A stretch of 64,000 bases of DNA from Streptomyces sp. TSRI0107 (GTDB lineage Bacteria > Actinomycetota > Actinomycetes > Streptomycetales > Streptomycetaceae). The DNA is taken from assembly GCF_001905845.1 (NCBI RefSeq), contig NZ_LIVZ01000005.1, forward strand, positions 372,001 to 436,000, read 5' to 3'. The first letter of the stretch is position 1; each line of letters begins with the position of its first letter. Below, in pieces: positions 1-8,317 of the stretch. Both the position numbers and the translations under genes were made by a program. The notes under the pieces are model-generated. The model did no database searches. It was not told where the DNA came from and saw only the letters and a program-made list of their open reading frames with translations.

Positions 1-6
1 TGCCCC

Positions 7-933
7 GTGCTGGGTCCCGTGATTCTCGCCGCGTCGCGAAGCGACCGGATGCGCCGCCTGATCTCGGCGGCCCCGGTGACCAAGCAGGTCGTCGACCGCT
101 TCATCCCCGGTGAGACCGTCGGCGACATCGTGCCGATCATCAAGGACCTCACGGCCAAGGGCCTGGAGCTGACGATGGACGTCGTCGGCGAGGACATCAC
201 CACCCCCGAGCAGGCCACCGCCGCCCGCGACGCCTACCTGGAGCTGATCGACCAGCTCAAGGACCTGGGGCTCGGCGAGCGCGTCGAGATGTCGGTGAAG
301 CTGTCCATGTTCGGGCAGGCGCTGGAGGACGGCCACGAGCTCGCCCTCGCCAACGTCCGCCCGGTCGTCGAGGCCGCCGCCGCGATCGGCACCACGGTCA
401 CGCTCGACGCCGAGGACCACACCACCCTCGACTCGATGTTCGCCATCCACGACGAGCTGCGGAAGGACTTCCCGCAGACCGGCTGCGTCATTCAGGCCTA
501 CCTGTTCCGCACCGAGGCCGACGCCCGCCGCCTCGCCGCGAACGGCAGCCGGGTGCGGATCGTGAAGGGCGCGTACAAGGAGCCCGCCGAGGTCGCCTAC
601 CAGCAGAAGCCGGAGATCGACAAGGCGTACGTGCGCGTCCTGAAGATCCTGATGGAGGGCGAGGGGTACCCGATGATCGGGTCCCACGACCCGCGCCTGA
701 TCTCCATCACACAGGAGCTGGCCCGGCGCGCCGGGCGCAAGCTCGACGAGTACGAGTTCCAGATGCTGTACGGCATCCGCAGCGACGAGCACCTGCGGCT
801 GGCCGCGGAGGGCCACCGCATGCGCGTATACACCGCCTACGGCACCGACTGGTACGGCTACTTCATGCGCCGCCTGGCGGAGAAGCCGGCCAACCTCCAG
901 TTCTTCCTGCGCTCGATGGTCAGCAAGGGCTGA
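7..933 (+). CDS. proline dehydrogenase
   Basis: Oxidises L-proline to delta-1-pyrroline-5-carboxylate with FAD, the first step of proline catabolism. The 308-residue protein has the size of the monofunctional actinobacterial enzyme and forms an alpha/beta barrel. Recognisable blocks are the VTLDAEDH segment near residue 140, RIVKGAYKEP near residue 190 and a C-terminal YGTDWYGYFMRRLAEKP block typical of the family. The GTG start lies only 6 bases from the window edge. I accept it because the protein then begins MLGPVILAASRSD, as I recall for Streptomyces homologues, but an upstream start cannot be excluded. The next gene, 38 bp downstream, encodes the second enzyme of the same pathway, which supports the call. 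The usual regulator would lie outside the window. Confidence 0.93.
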   Translation: MLGPVILAASRSDRMRRLISAAPVTKQVVDRFIPGETVGDIVPIIKDLTAKGLELTMDVVGEDITTPEQATAARDAYLELIDQLKDLGLGERVEMSVKLSMFGQALEDGHELALANVRPVVEAAAAIGTTVTLDAEDHTTLDSMFAIHDELRKDFPQTGCVIQAYLFRTEADARRLAANGSRVRIVKGAYKEPAEVAYQQKPEIDKAYVRVLKILMEGEGYPMIGSHDPRLISITQELARRAGRKLDEYEFQMLYGIRSDEHLRLAAEGHRMRVYTAYGTDWYGYFMRRLAEKPANLQFFLRSMVSKG

Positions 934-971
934 GCCCGAACACACCCGCTCAGTAAGGAGTTACGGAACCC

Positions 972-2603
972 ATGGACGCTGTGACCCAGGTCCCCACCCC
1001 CGTCAACGAGCCGGTGAACGGCTACGCCCCCGGCTCGCCCGAGCGCGCCCGCCTGGAGGTCAAGCTCAAGGAGCTGGCCGAGAACCCGATCGACCTGCCG
1101 ATGACCATCGGCGGCGAGAAGCGGATGGGCGGCGGTGAGGCCTTCCAGGTCGTGCAGCCGCACAACCACAAGGCCGTCCTCGGCACCTACCGCAACGCCA
1201 CCAGGCAGGACGCCCAGGACGCCATCGACGCCGCCCTGGCCGCCGCCCCGGCCTGGCGCGCCATGTCCTTCGACGACCGCGCCGCGATCATCCTGCGCGC
1301 CGCCGAGCTGCTGGCCGGACCGTGGCGCGAGACCCTGGCCGCGTCCACCATGCTGGGCCAGTCCAAGACCGCCCAGCAGGCCGAGATCGACACCCCCTGC
1401 GAGCTGGTCGACTTCTGGCGCTTCAACGTCCACTACGCCCGCCAGATCCTGGCCGAGCAGCCCCCGGCCAACTCGCCGGGCGTGTGGAACCGCCTGGACC
1501 ACCGCCCGCTGGAGGGCTTCGTCTACGCGATCACCCCGTTCAACTTCACGGCGATCGCGGGCAACCTGCCGACGGCCCCGGCCCTGATGGGCAACGTCGT
1601 CGTGTGGAAGCCGTCCCCGACGCAGACCCACGCCGCCGTGCTGCTGATGCAGCTGCTGGAGGAGGCGGGCCTGCCCAAGGGCGTCATCAACCTCGTCACC
1701 GGTGACGGCCTCGAGGTCTCCGAGGTGGCGCTGAACCACCGCGACCTGGCCGGCATCCACTTCACCGGCTCGACCAAGACCTTCCAGTACCTGTGGAAGA
1801 CGGTCGGCGCCAACATCGAGAAGTACCGCGCGTACCCGCGCCTGGTCGGCGAGACCGGCGGCAAGGACTTCGTCGTCGCCCACCCGAGCGCCGACCGCGC
1901 CGTCCTGAAGACCGCCCTGACCCGCGGTGCCTTCGAGTACCAGGGCCAGAAGTGCTCCGCGACCTCCCGCGCGTACATCCCGGCGTCCATCTGGAACGAC
2001 GGCTTCAAGGAGGAGTTCGCCGCCGAGGTCGACTACATCACCATGGGTGACGTCACCGACCTGTCGAACTTCATCGGCGCCGTCATCGACGAGCGCGCCT
2101 TCGCCAAGAACAAGGCCGCCATCGACCGCGCCAAGAACGACCCGTCCTGCACGATCGTCGCCGGCGGCTCCTACGACGACTCGGTGGGCTACTTCGTCCG
2201 CCCGACCGTCATCGAGTGCACCGACCCGGAGAACGAGGTGTTCACCACCGAGTACTTCGGCCCGATCCTCGCCGTGCACGTCTACGAGGACGACAAGTAC
2301 GACGAGATGCTGACCCAGATGGAGTCGGTGTCCGACTACGCCCTCACCGGCTCGGTCATCTCGGGCGACCGCGCGGCCGCCGCGTACACGATGGAGAAGC
2401 TGCGCTACGCCGCGGGCAACTTCTACATCAACGACAAGTCGACCGGCGCCGTCGTCGGCCAGCAGCCCTTCGGCGGCGGCCGCGCCTCCGGCACCAACGA
2501 CAAGGCCGGCGCCCCGCAGAACCTGCAGCGCTGGACCCTGACCCGCGCCATCAAGGAGACGCTGGTCCCGCCGACCGACTACACCTACCCGCACATGGGC
2601 TGA
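972..2603 (+). CDS. 1-pyrroline-5-carboxylate dehydrogenase
   Basis: NAD-dependent aldehyde dehydrogenase that converts P5C/glutamate semialdehyde to glutamate, completing proline degradation. At 543 residues it has the length of the stand-alone P5CDH (RocA/PutA C-terminal type). Visible features are the general-base glutamate in LVGETGGKDF, the catalytic cysteine in YQGQKCSATSRAYIP (about residue 325) and the FFGPILAVHVY and QPFGGGRASGTNDKAG blocks diagnostic of P5CDH. The ATG follows a clear ribosome binding site (AAGGAG at about 954-959). It forms a two-gene operon with the proline dehydrogenase and is followed by a hairpin. Confidence 0.95.
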   Translation: MDAVTQVPTPVNEPVNGYAPGSPERARLEVKLKELAENPIDLPMTIGGEKRMGGGEAFQVVQPHNHKAVLGTYRNATRQDAQDAIDAALAAAPAWRAMSFDDRAAIILRAAELLAGPWRETLAASTMLGQSKTAQQAEIDTPCELVDFWRFNVHYARQILAEQPPANSPGVWNRLDHRPLEGFVYAITPFNFTAIAGNLPTAPALMGNVVVWKPSPTQTHAAVLLMQLLEEAGLPKGVINLVTGDGLEVSEVALNHRDLAGIHFTGSTKTFQYLWKTVGANIEKYRAYPRLVGETGGKDFVVAHPSADRAVLKTALTRGAFEYQGQKCSATSRAYIPASIWNDGFKEEFAAEVDYITMGDVTDLSNFIGAVIDERAFAKNKAAIDRAKNDPSCTIVAGGSYDDSVGYFVRPTVIECTDPENEVFTTEYFGPILAVHVYEDDKYDEMLTQMESVSDYALTGSVISGDRAAAAYTMEKLRYAAGNFYINDKSTGAVVGQQPFGGGRASGTNDKAGAPQNLQRWTLTRAIKETLVPPTDYTYPHMG

Positions 2604-2621
2604 GCCCTCACCGGGCACTGA

Positions 2622-2655
2622 GACGGGCCGGGTCCTGCACGGGACCCGGCCCGTC
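2622..2655 (+). terminator. hairpin downstream of the proline catabolic operon
   Basis: A perfect 14-bp inverted repeat (2622-2635 with 2642-2655) and a 6-nt loop lie 19 bp after the P5C dehydrogenase stop. There is no T-run, which is common for Streptomyces terminators. It also sits just before the end of the convergent acetyltransferase gene and may serve both. Confidence 0.6.
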
Positions 2656-2672
2656 CGCGTGCGGCCGGGGCA

Positions 2673-3203
2673 CTACCGAGCCGTGAGGCGGTACAGGACG
2701 CTGCGGCGCAGCGGCCCCTCGGGGACGTTCGGGTCGTCGAAGTCGTCCGCCGGGTCGCAGGTCATGCCCAGGCGCTCCATGACGGCCCGCGAGCGCCGGT
2801 TGGCGGGCACGGTGACGGCGAGGATCTCCGGCAGGTCCAGCTCGGCGAAGCCGAAGCGGAGCACCGCGCGGGCGGCCTCCGTGGCGTAGCCGTGGCCCCA
2901 GGCGGAGCGGGCCAGCCGCCAGCCCGCCTCCACACCCGTGAACGGCTGGCCCTCCTCCACCGGGTCCAGGCCCGTGAAGCCGATGAACTCGCCGGTGCCG
3001 CGCACCTCGACCGCCCAGAACCCCCAGCCCCGCGCTTCGAGGTCGGCCCGGAAACGGGCGGCACCGGCGTCGGTCCGCTCACGGCTGGGGATGCCGGGCA
3101 GGTACCGGCGCACCTCCGGATCGGTGTTCAGCGCGAACCACGGGTCGAGGTCGGAGTCGCGCCAGGAGCGGAGCAGCAGGCGTTCGGTGCGAAGTTCGGT
3201 CAT
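2673..3203 (-). CDS. GNAT-family N-acetyltransferase (RimJ-like)
   Basis: A 176-residue acetyltransferase of the RimJ/RimL branch. It opens with the typical TERLLLRSWRDSDLDPWFALNTDPEV strand-helix, has a GLDPVEEGQPFTGVEAGWRLARSAWGHGYATEAARA segment carrying the acetyl-CoA pyrophosphate loop (residues about 85-110), and ends with the VPANRRSRAVMERLGM helix. Such enzymes acetylate N-termini of proteins or small amines. The substrate cannot be read from sequence. The ATG has no Shine-Dalgarno but sits 6 nt after a TACGGT -10-like hexamer, which suggests a leaderless transcript. It is divergent from a second, unrelated-branch GNAT gene. Confidence 0.85.
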   Translation of the reverse strand: MTELRTERLLLRSWRDSDLDPWFALNTDPEVRRYLPGIPSRERTDAGAARFRADLEARGWGFWAVEVRGTGEFIGFTGLDPVEEGQPFTGVEAGWRLARSAWGHGYATEAARAVLRFGFAELDLPEILAVTVPANRRSRAVMERLGMTCDPADDFDDPNVPEGPLRRSVLYRLTAR

Positions 3204-3209
3204 GGGGGC

Positions 3210-3215
3210 ACCGTA
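3210..3215 (-). promoter_or_regulatory. -10 element of the RimJ-like gene, leaderless geometry
   Basis: TACGGT on the minus strand, with exactly 6 nt before the ATG at 3203. Transcription from it would begin at or next to the start codon. No convincing -35 is seen. Confidence 0.4.
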
Positions 3216-3277
3216 GGGGCGCCGGATCGCGCCGGACGACCGAAATTAACCGGGGGAAAGCGGGCGGCGGGCCTCGC

Positions 3278-3283
3278 GATACT
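3278..3283 (+). promoter_or_regulatory. -10 element of the AAC(2')-like gene, leaderless geometry
   Basis: GATACT, 6 nt before the ATG at 3290, with no ribosome binding site between. It mirrors the divergent gene, so both acetyltransferases may be expressed from back-to-back leaderless promoters in the 86-bp gap. Confidence 0.35.
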
Positions 3284-3289
3284 GGCGCC

Positions 3290-3826
3290 ATGACGACCAC
3301 GCGCACCGCCCACACCGCCGGCCTCGACCCCGCCGAACTCACCGAGATCCGCTCCCTGTTGCACAACGCCTTCGACGGCGACTTCGCCGACGAGGACTGG
3401 GAGCACACCCTGGGCGGCATGCACGCCCTGGTCCACGACGGGCGGGGACTGGCCGCGCACGGCGCGGTCGTGATGCGGCGGGTGCGGTTCGGCGAGCGGT
3501 GGCTGCGCGTCGGCTACGTGGAGGGAGTCGCCGTACGGGCCGACGTACGGCGGCAGGGGCTCGGCGGCACGGTCATGACCGCCCTGGAGGGGATCATCAC
3601 CCGCGCCTACGACCTCGGCGCCCTCTCCGCGAGCGACGACGGCGCCCTGCTGTACACCGGCCGCGGCTGGCGGGCGTGGAGCGGGCCGATCCGCGCGCTC
3701 GGCCCGGAGGGCGTCGTCCGTCTGCGCGACGAGGAGGGCTCCACGTACGTCTGGCCCGCGCCGGTCCGGGCCGCGGACCCGGACGCCGAGCTGGTCTTCG
3801 ACTGGCGGGACGGAGACGTGCTCTGA
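3290..3826 (+). CDS. AAC(2')-I-like aminoglycoside N-acetyltransferase
   Basis: A 178-residue GNAT protein. The central block LRVGYVEGVAVRADVRRQGLGG, the following YDLGALSASDDGALLYTGRGW and the C-terminal end in DWRDGDVL resemble the chromosomal AAC(2')-I enzymes of mycobacteria as I remember them (RVGYVEGVAVR, QLGALSSS, CDWRAGDVW). The acetyl-CoA binding motif RRQGLGG lies near residues 85-91. Members acetylate the 2'-amino group of some aminoglycosides, but chromosomal copies often have housekeeping roles, such as acetylating other amines. Resistance is therefore an inference, not shown. It is transcribed divergently from another GNAT gene and stands alone, with no antibiotic cluster nearby. 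Confidence 0.75.
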   Translation: MTTTRTAHTAGLDPAELTEIRSLLHNAFDGDFADEDWEHTLGGMHALVHDGRGLAAHGAVVMRRVRFGERWLRVGYVEGVAVRADVRRQGLGGTVMTALEGIITRAYDLGALSASDDGALLYTGRGWRAWSGPIRALGPEGVVRLRDEEGSTYVWPAPVRAADPDAELVFDWRDGDVL

Positions 3827-4067
3827 CCTGGCACATCCGCGGCCCGGCAGCCGCCCGTCTCAGATAGTAGGAAGTCCGAGTAATTGTGGAGACAGACGCT
3901 CCGTCCTCCCGTAGCTTTGTAGGAGCCGAACGTCTCGCTCGACCCAGCGAAGGGCGCTCGTGAGCCGGGCCCGTGCAGGCAACCCCTGCGGCACCGCAGC
4001 TCCCGCCCGACCGGCGTCTCGCAACCCCCTTTCCGTACTCCACGTTTGCCGAAGGAGTCGATGCCCC

Positions 4068-4199
4068 ATGGCCGAGACGACCGTCCGCCGCCGAGTCCGC
4101 CACAGCTCCCGCAACAGCGACGCCGACCGCAAGAACGCCGCCGCCGCCCTCCAGCGCGCCCTGGACCGCCGGGACAACGGCGGTTCGACGGGTCACTGA
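4068..4199 (+). CDS. small basic protein, 43 residues, unrecognised
   Basis: The ORF starts ATGGCC at 4068 with a good ribosome binding site (GAAGGAG, 4050-4056, 11 nt before the ATG). It encodes 43 residues rich in Arg, Lys and Asn (MAETTVRRRVRHSSRNSD then a helix DRKNAAAALQRALDRRD). It has no signal peptide or membrane segment. Charge and helix content suggest a nucleic-acid or ribosome-associated peptide, but I recognise no family. The 230 bp upstream are comparatively AT-rich and probably hold its promoter. It ends 15 bp before the convergent phosphoesterase gene. Confidence 0.6.
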   Translation: MAETTVRRRVRHSSRNSDADRKNAAAALQRALDRRDNGGSTGH

Positions 4200-4214
4200 G
4201 GGGTCGGCGCCGGC

Positions 4215-5777
4215 TCAGCCGCCCCGGCGCACCTCGAAGTGGTCGATCCGCTCCCCGTTCCCGGCGAGCGCCGACACGGTGAGCCGAGGGGCCGCCCCGC
4301 CGACCGCCTCCACGGACAGGAACGAGAACCCCCGGTAGCGCACCCGCGACCACTCCACGGTCTCCGGCTCCGCGCGCCGCGACCTCGTCCACCGGAAGGC
4401 CGGCACGGCCTCGTGCTGGGCCGTCTTCCCCTCGTAGCTCTCGGCGACCCCCGCCGGGAAGCCGTACAGCTCCTTCCCGCCGCCGCCCGCGGTGACGTAC
4501 ACGGTGCCGTCGCGCCGCGGGTCCGTGGAGCCGCCGACCGGAACCGGCCGGCCCACCCCGCCGTCGCGGATGGCGTCGGTGCGCTCGTAGACGTGGTTGT
4601 GCCCGTTGATCACCAGGTCCACCTGGTGCTCGGCGAACAGCGGCACCCACTCGGCGCGCACCCCGCCGTCGGAGGCGTGCGAGGACGTGGAGTAGGCGCA
4701 GTGGTGGAAGAAGACGACGACGAAGTCGACTCCCCGGTCCGCGCGCAGCTCGCGCAGCTTCTTGTCCAGCCAGGCCGTCTGACGCCCGTCGCTGTGCCCG
4801 AGGTTGGCGGGGATCTCGTACGACACGTCGTTGGCGTCCAGCGCGATCACGCCGACGTTGCCGTAGGTGAACGCGTACGCGCCGGGCGTCCGGCGCGGGT
4901 CGAAGCCGCTGCCCGGCAGGGACCAGCGGGCCCACTGGCCACCGTAGCCGTCCGGCGAGTACCAGGCCTCCATGTCGTGGTTGCCGGTCGTCACCATCCA
5001 CGGCACCGACCGCGCCACCGGCTCGGTCTGCCTCAGATACAGGTCCCAGTGGGTCGCGTCGTAGGCGTCCGACTCCTTGCCCCTGCCGGTCGGGTTCGCG
5101 TAGCAGATGTCGCCCGCGTGGAGGTGGAAGGCGGGCTTCCGGCCGAGCAGCAGCGCGTTGTTGGCGGCGGCCGCCTCGCCGACGCCCTGATCGCCGAAGG
5201 CCGTGAAGGTGAACCGCTCGGGCTTCGCGGGCGCGGTGCGGAAGCTGCCGAGGGACGCGCGGTGCCCGGGCGCGGCCGGGTCCCGGCCCTCGTGGCCGAC
5301 GCCGTAGTAGTACGTCGTGCCGGGCAGCAGGCCGTCCAGGGCGGCGTGCACGTAGTACTGCTCGACCGCCGCGCGCACCCCGCGCACCTCGGGGGTGCGC
5401 AGCGCGCGGATCTCGGCGCCGATCCGGCCGCCCAGGTCGTCGGGGCGGGTGCCGATCCGCACGTACGGCCGTCTCACCGCGGCCGGCACCTGCCAGGAGA
5501 TCCGCATCGCCGTGCGCGGATCGGCGCCGAAGGCGAGATGGCGGCCGAACGGGACGACGGCGGAGCCGGGGGCCCTGGAGGTCGCGGGGGAGGGGGCCGC
5601 GGCGGAGCGGGTGGTGCCCGGCGCGCCGGAGCAGCCCGTGAGCGCGCCCGCCGCCACCGCCCCGGCCGTCACCAGCGTCCGGCGCCGGGTGAGCGTCGTG
5701 CGCAGGTACTCGTGCTGCTCGGCCATGCTCATCCGGTCGGCGAGCCGGGCCGGTATGCCGAAGTCGGGGATCTCCAT
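4215..5777 (-). CDS. Tat-exported purple-acid-phosphatase-like metallophosphoesterase lipoprotein
   Basis: A secreted phosphoesterase. I start at the ATG at 5777 (MEIPDFGIPARLADRMS), giving 520 residues. An in-frame start at 5816 would add 13 residues. A twin-arginine signal (TRRRTLVTAGAVAAGALTGC, about residues 30-50) ends in a lipobox LTGC, so a Tat-exported, lipid-anchored enzyme is likely. An N-terminal fibronectin-like domain follows (MRISWQVPAAVRRPYVRIG). The calcineurin-like fold shows its metal ligands in order: FGDQG, GDICYANP, TTGNHD, FFHHCAYS and INGHNHVYERT. The domain order resembles purple acid phosphatases. Likely role: release of phosphate from organic esters outside the membrane. 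No Pho box was identified. Confidence 0.85.
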   Translation of the reverse strand: MEIPDFGIPARLADRMSMAEQHEYLRTTLTRRRTLVTAGAVAAGALTGCSGAPGTTRSAAAPSPATSRAPGSAVVPFGRHLAFGADPRTAMRISWQVPAAVRRPYVRIGTRPDDLGGRIGAEIRALRTPEVRGVRAAVEQYYVHAALDGLLPGTTYYYGVGHEGRDPAAPGHRASLGSFRTAPAKPERFTFTAFGDQGVGEAAAANNALLLGRKPAFHLHAGDICYANPTGRGKESDAYDATHWDLYLRQTEPVARSVPWMVTTGNHDMEAWYSPDGYGGQWARWSLPGSGFDPRRTPGAYAFTYGNVGVIALDANDVSYEIPANLGHSDGRQTAWLDKKLRELRADRGVDFVVVFFHHCAYSTSSHASDGGVRAEWVPLFAEHQVDLVINGHNHVYERTDAIRDGGVGRPVPVGGSTDPRRDGTVYVTAGGGGKELYGFPAGVAESYEGKTAQHEAVPAFRWTRSRRAEPETVEWSRVRYRGFSFLSVEAVGGAAPRLTVSALAGNGERIDHFEVRRGG

Positions 5778-5874
5778 GCCGGTGAACTTCCCAGCGCGGC
5801 CCGACACCCGTGCCACGTACGGGTGAACGCTGGACGACGACGACGGGCGGCGCGTCCGTATCGCGGACAGTGCG

Positions 5875-5902
5875 TGTCATCCCATGGGACGAGGAGTAGG
5901 GT
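5875..5902 (+). promoter_or_regulatory. leuB promoter with leaderless geometry
   Basis: TGTCAT (5875-5880), 16 bp, then TAGGGT (5897-5902), with 6 nt to the ATG at 5909. A GAGGAG sequence (5891-5896) lies upstream, but transcripts from this -10 would not contain it. This is inference from spacing. Confidence 0.4.
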
Positions 5903-5908
5903 GCCCGC

Positions 5909-6952
5909 ATGTCTCGCAGCATCAATCTCGCAGTGATCCCCGGTGACGGCATCGGCCAGGAGGTCGTGGCCGAAGGCCTGAAGGTCCTCTCCGCCGTCCT
6001 TCCGCAGGATGTGAAGCTGGAGACCAAGGAGTACGACTTCGGCGCCAAGCGGTACCACGCCACCGGTGAGACCCTCACCGACGCCGACCTCGACGCCCTG
6101 AAGAAGCACGACGCCATCCTGCTCGGCGCCATCGGCGACCCCTCGGTCCCGTCCGGTGTCCTGGAGCGCGGCTTCCTGCTCAAGCTCCGCTTCGCCTTCG
6201 ACCACCACGTCAACCTGCGGCCGTCCAAGCTGCTGCCCGGCGTCGCCACTCCGCTCGCCGGCGAGCCGCAGATCGACTTCGTCGTCGTCCGCGAGGGCAC
6301 CGAGGGCCCGTACACCGGCAACGGCGGCACCATCCGCAAGGGCACCGAGCACGAGGTCGCCACCGAGGTGTCCGTGAACACCGCCTACGGTGTCGAGCGC
6401 GTCGTCCGGGACGCCTTCGCCCGCGCCCAGGCCCGCCCGCGCAAGAAGCTCACCCTCGTCCACAAGAACAACGTGCTGACCTTCGCCGGTCACCTGTGGA
6501 CGAACATCTTCAACAAGGTGGCCGAGGAGTACCCCGAGGTCACCACCGAGTACATCCACGTCGACGCGGCGACCATCTTCCTGGTCACCCAGCCCGAGCG
6601 GTTCGACGTCATCGTCACCGACAACCTGTTCGGCGACATCATCACCGACCTCGCCGCGGCCGTCTCCGGCGGCATCGGCGTCGCCGCCAGCGGGAACATC
6701 AACCCGGGCGGCGAGTTCCCGTCCATGTTCGAGCCCGTGCACGGCTCGGCCCCGGACATCGCCGGCCAGGGCAAGGCCGACCCCACCGCCACGGTCCTGT
6801 CCGTCGCGCTCCTGCTGCGCCACCTCGGCTACGAGGCCGAGGCCGACCGCATCGACGAGGCCGTCGCCGCCGACCTCACCGAGCGCGCCGGCAACCCGGC
6901 CCGCTCCACCTCGGAGATCGGCGACGCGCTCGCCGGACGAGTAGCCGGCTGA
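5909..6952 (+). CDS. leuB: 3-isopropylmalate dehydrogenase
   Basis: Catalyses the NAD-dependent oxidative decarboxylation of 3-isopropylmalate to 2-ketoisocaproate, the third step of leucine synthesis. The 347-residue length fits the actinobacterial enzyme. Conserved blocks are [17 protein letters not shown] at the N-terminus, [15 protein letters not shown] (substrate arginine region), [13 protein letters not shown] (catalytic Lys) and the metal-binding [17 protein letters not shown] followed by [22 protein letters not shown]. The leuC-leuD isomerase genes are 43 kb away in this window, so the pathway is dispersed, as usual in Streptomyces. Confidence 0.96.
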   Translation: MSRSINLAVIPGDGIGQEVVAEGLKVLSAVLPQDVKLETKEYDFGAKRYHATGETLTDADLDALKKHDAILLGAIGDPSVPSGVLERGFLLKLRFAFDHHVNLRPSKLLPGVATPLAGEPQIDFVVVREGTEGPYTGNGGTIRKGTEHEVATEVSVNTAYGVERVVRDAFARAQARPRKKLTLVHKNNVLTFAGHLWTNIFNKVAEEYPEVTTEYIHVDAATIFLVTQPERFDVIVTDNLFGDIITDLAAAVSGGIGVAASGNINPGGEFPSMFEPVHGSAPDIAGQGKADPTATVLSVALLLRHLGYEAEADRIDEAVAADLTERAGNPARSTSEIGDALAGRVAG

Positions 6953-6976
6953 CCCGGCCGCGCCACTCGAACTCTC

Positions 6977-7014
6977 GAAGCCGTCGGGTCCCCCTCAGGG
7001 CGCCCGGCGGCTTC
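6977..7014 (+). terminator. hairpin after leuB
   Basis: A 12-bp inverted repeat (GAAGCCGTCGGG at 6977-6988 against 7003-7014) with one G-T wobble lies 24 bp after the leuB stop. It separates leuB from ilvE. Confidence 0.5.
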
Positions 7015-7207
7015 CCCGTGTCCCCGCCGGGTGCCACCATCGACCCCTGGGCCGCCTTCACCCCGTTTCTTCGGCCGACAGCCGCGCGCGATAATCGAAC
7101 GCGGAGCCGCGGAATGAGGGAAAGCTCGGACGTCCTAACACTGGCCGGAAACGGCCGGTGGGGCGTGAAAGCGGCCCGTCACTACAACCGGTGAAGGACA
7201 ACCACTC

Positions 7208-8296
7208 ATGACGACGCCCACGATCGAGCTGAAGCCCTCGGCCAACCCGCTCTCCGACGCGGAGCGCGAGGCGATCCTCGCCAACCCCGGATTCGGCCGC
7301 CACTTCACCGACCACATGGTGACGATCAAGTGGACGGAAGGCCGCGGCTGGCACGACGGCCAGCTCGTGCCGTACGCGCCGATCCCCCTCGACCCGGCCA
7401 CCACGGTCCTGCACTACGCGCAGGAGATCTTCGAGGGCCTCAAGGCCTACCGCCGGCCCGACGGCTCCGTCGCCACCTTCCGCCCGGACCAGAACGCCCT
7501 GCGCTTCCAGCGCTCCGCGCGCCGCCTCGCCATGCCCGAGCTGCCGGTCGAGACCTTCATCGAGGCCTGTGACGTCCTGGTCCAGCAGGACAAGGGGTGG
7601 GTGCCGGCCCACGGCGGCGAGGAGTCCCTCTACCTGCGCCCGTTCATGATCGCCACCGAGGTCGGGCTCGGCGTGAAGCCGGCCAACGAGTACCTGTTCA
7701 TCGTCATCGCCTCCCCGGCCGGCGCGTACTTCCCGGGCGGCGTCAAGCCGGTCTCCATCTGGGTCTCCGAGGACCGCGTCCGCGCCGTCCCCGGCGGCAT
7801 GGGCGACGCCAAGACCGGCGGCAACTACGCCGCGTCGCTGCTCGCGCAGGCGGAGGCGGCGGCGAAGGGCTGCGACCAGGTCTGCTACCTCGACGCCGTC
7901 GAGCACAAGTGGGTCGAGGAACTGGGCGGCATGAACCTGTACTTCGTGTACGGCGACAAGATCGTCACCCCGACCCTCACCGGCTCCATCCTGGAGGGCG
8001 TCACCCGCGACTCCCTGCTCACCGTCGCCCGCGACCTCGGCTACGAGGCCGAGGAGGGCCGCGTCTCCGTCGAGCAGTGGCAGCGGGACTCCGAGGACGG
8101 CACCCTCACCGAGGTGTTCGCCTGCGGCACGGCCGCGGTCATCACCCCGGTCGGCACGGTCAAGCGCGCGGGCGCCGAGTGGAAGCAGGGCGGCGGAGAG
8201 CCCGGCGAGGTCACCCTCAAGCTGCGCCAGGCCCTCCTCGACATCCAGCGCGGTACGGCCGCGGACAAGCACGGCTGGATGCACAAGCTGGGCTAG
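7208..8296 (+). CDS. ilvE: branched-chain amino acid aminotransferase
   Basis: A PLP enzyme of fold type IV that transaminates leucine, isoleucine and valine with 2-oxoglutarate. It is 362 residues, the size of the large BCAT type. Characteristic segments are [41 protein letters not shown], the PLP-lysine block [18 protein letters not shown] (about residue 200), [13 protein letters not shown] and [15 protein letters not shown]. It starts at an ATG 13 nt after a GTGAAGGACAACC stretch that contains a weak AAGGA ribosome site. The 255 bp to leuB hold the leuB hairpin and presumably an ilvE promoter. I see no leader peptide with branched-chain codons there. Confidence 0.96.
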   Translation: MTTPTIELKPSANPLSDAEREAILANPGFGRHFTDHMVTIKWTEGRGWHDGQLVPYAPIPLDPATTVLHYAQEIFEGLKAYRRPDGSVATFRPDQNALRFQRSARRLAMPELPVETFIEACDVLVQQDKGWVPAHGGEESLYLRPFMIATEVGLGVKPANEYLFIVIASPAGAYFPGGVKPVSIWVSEDRVRAVPGGMGDAKTGGNYAASLLAQAEAAAKGCDQVCYLDAVEHKWVEELGGMNLYFVYGDKIVTPTLTGSILEGVTRDSLLTVARDLGYEAEEGRVSVEQWQRDSEDGTLTEVFACGTAAVITPVGTVKRAGAEWKQGGGEPGEVTLKLRQALLDIQRGTAADKHGWMHKLG

Positions 8297-8317
8297 GGCG
8301 TGTCCTAGGACATGCCC
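8296..8317. terminator. convergent palindrome between ilvE and the NCS1 permease
   Basis: GGGCGTGTCC TA GGACATGCCC is a 10-bp inverted repeat with one wobble that overlaps the last base of the ilvE stop and the stop of the permease. It is a likely bidirectional terminator given the 8-bp convergent gap. Confidence 0.45.

Noticed and set aside
858-2618. 586-codon antisense ORF over the P5C dehydrogenase gene
   Set aside because: GC-rich shadow frame with Gly/Val/Ala/Arg-biased content and no domain. The plus strand has an unambiguous enzyme.
7165-7194. Possible leader peptide (MKAARHYNR) before ilvE
   Set aside because: It has no branched-chain codons, no ribosome site and no following hairpin, so attenuation is not supported.
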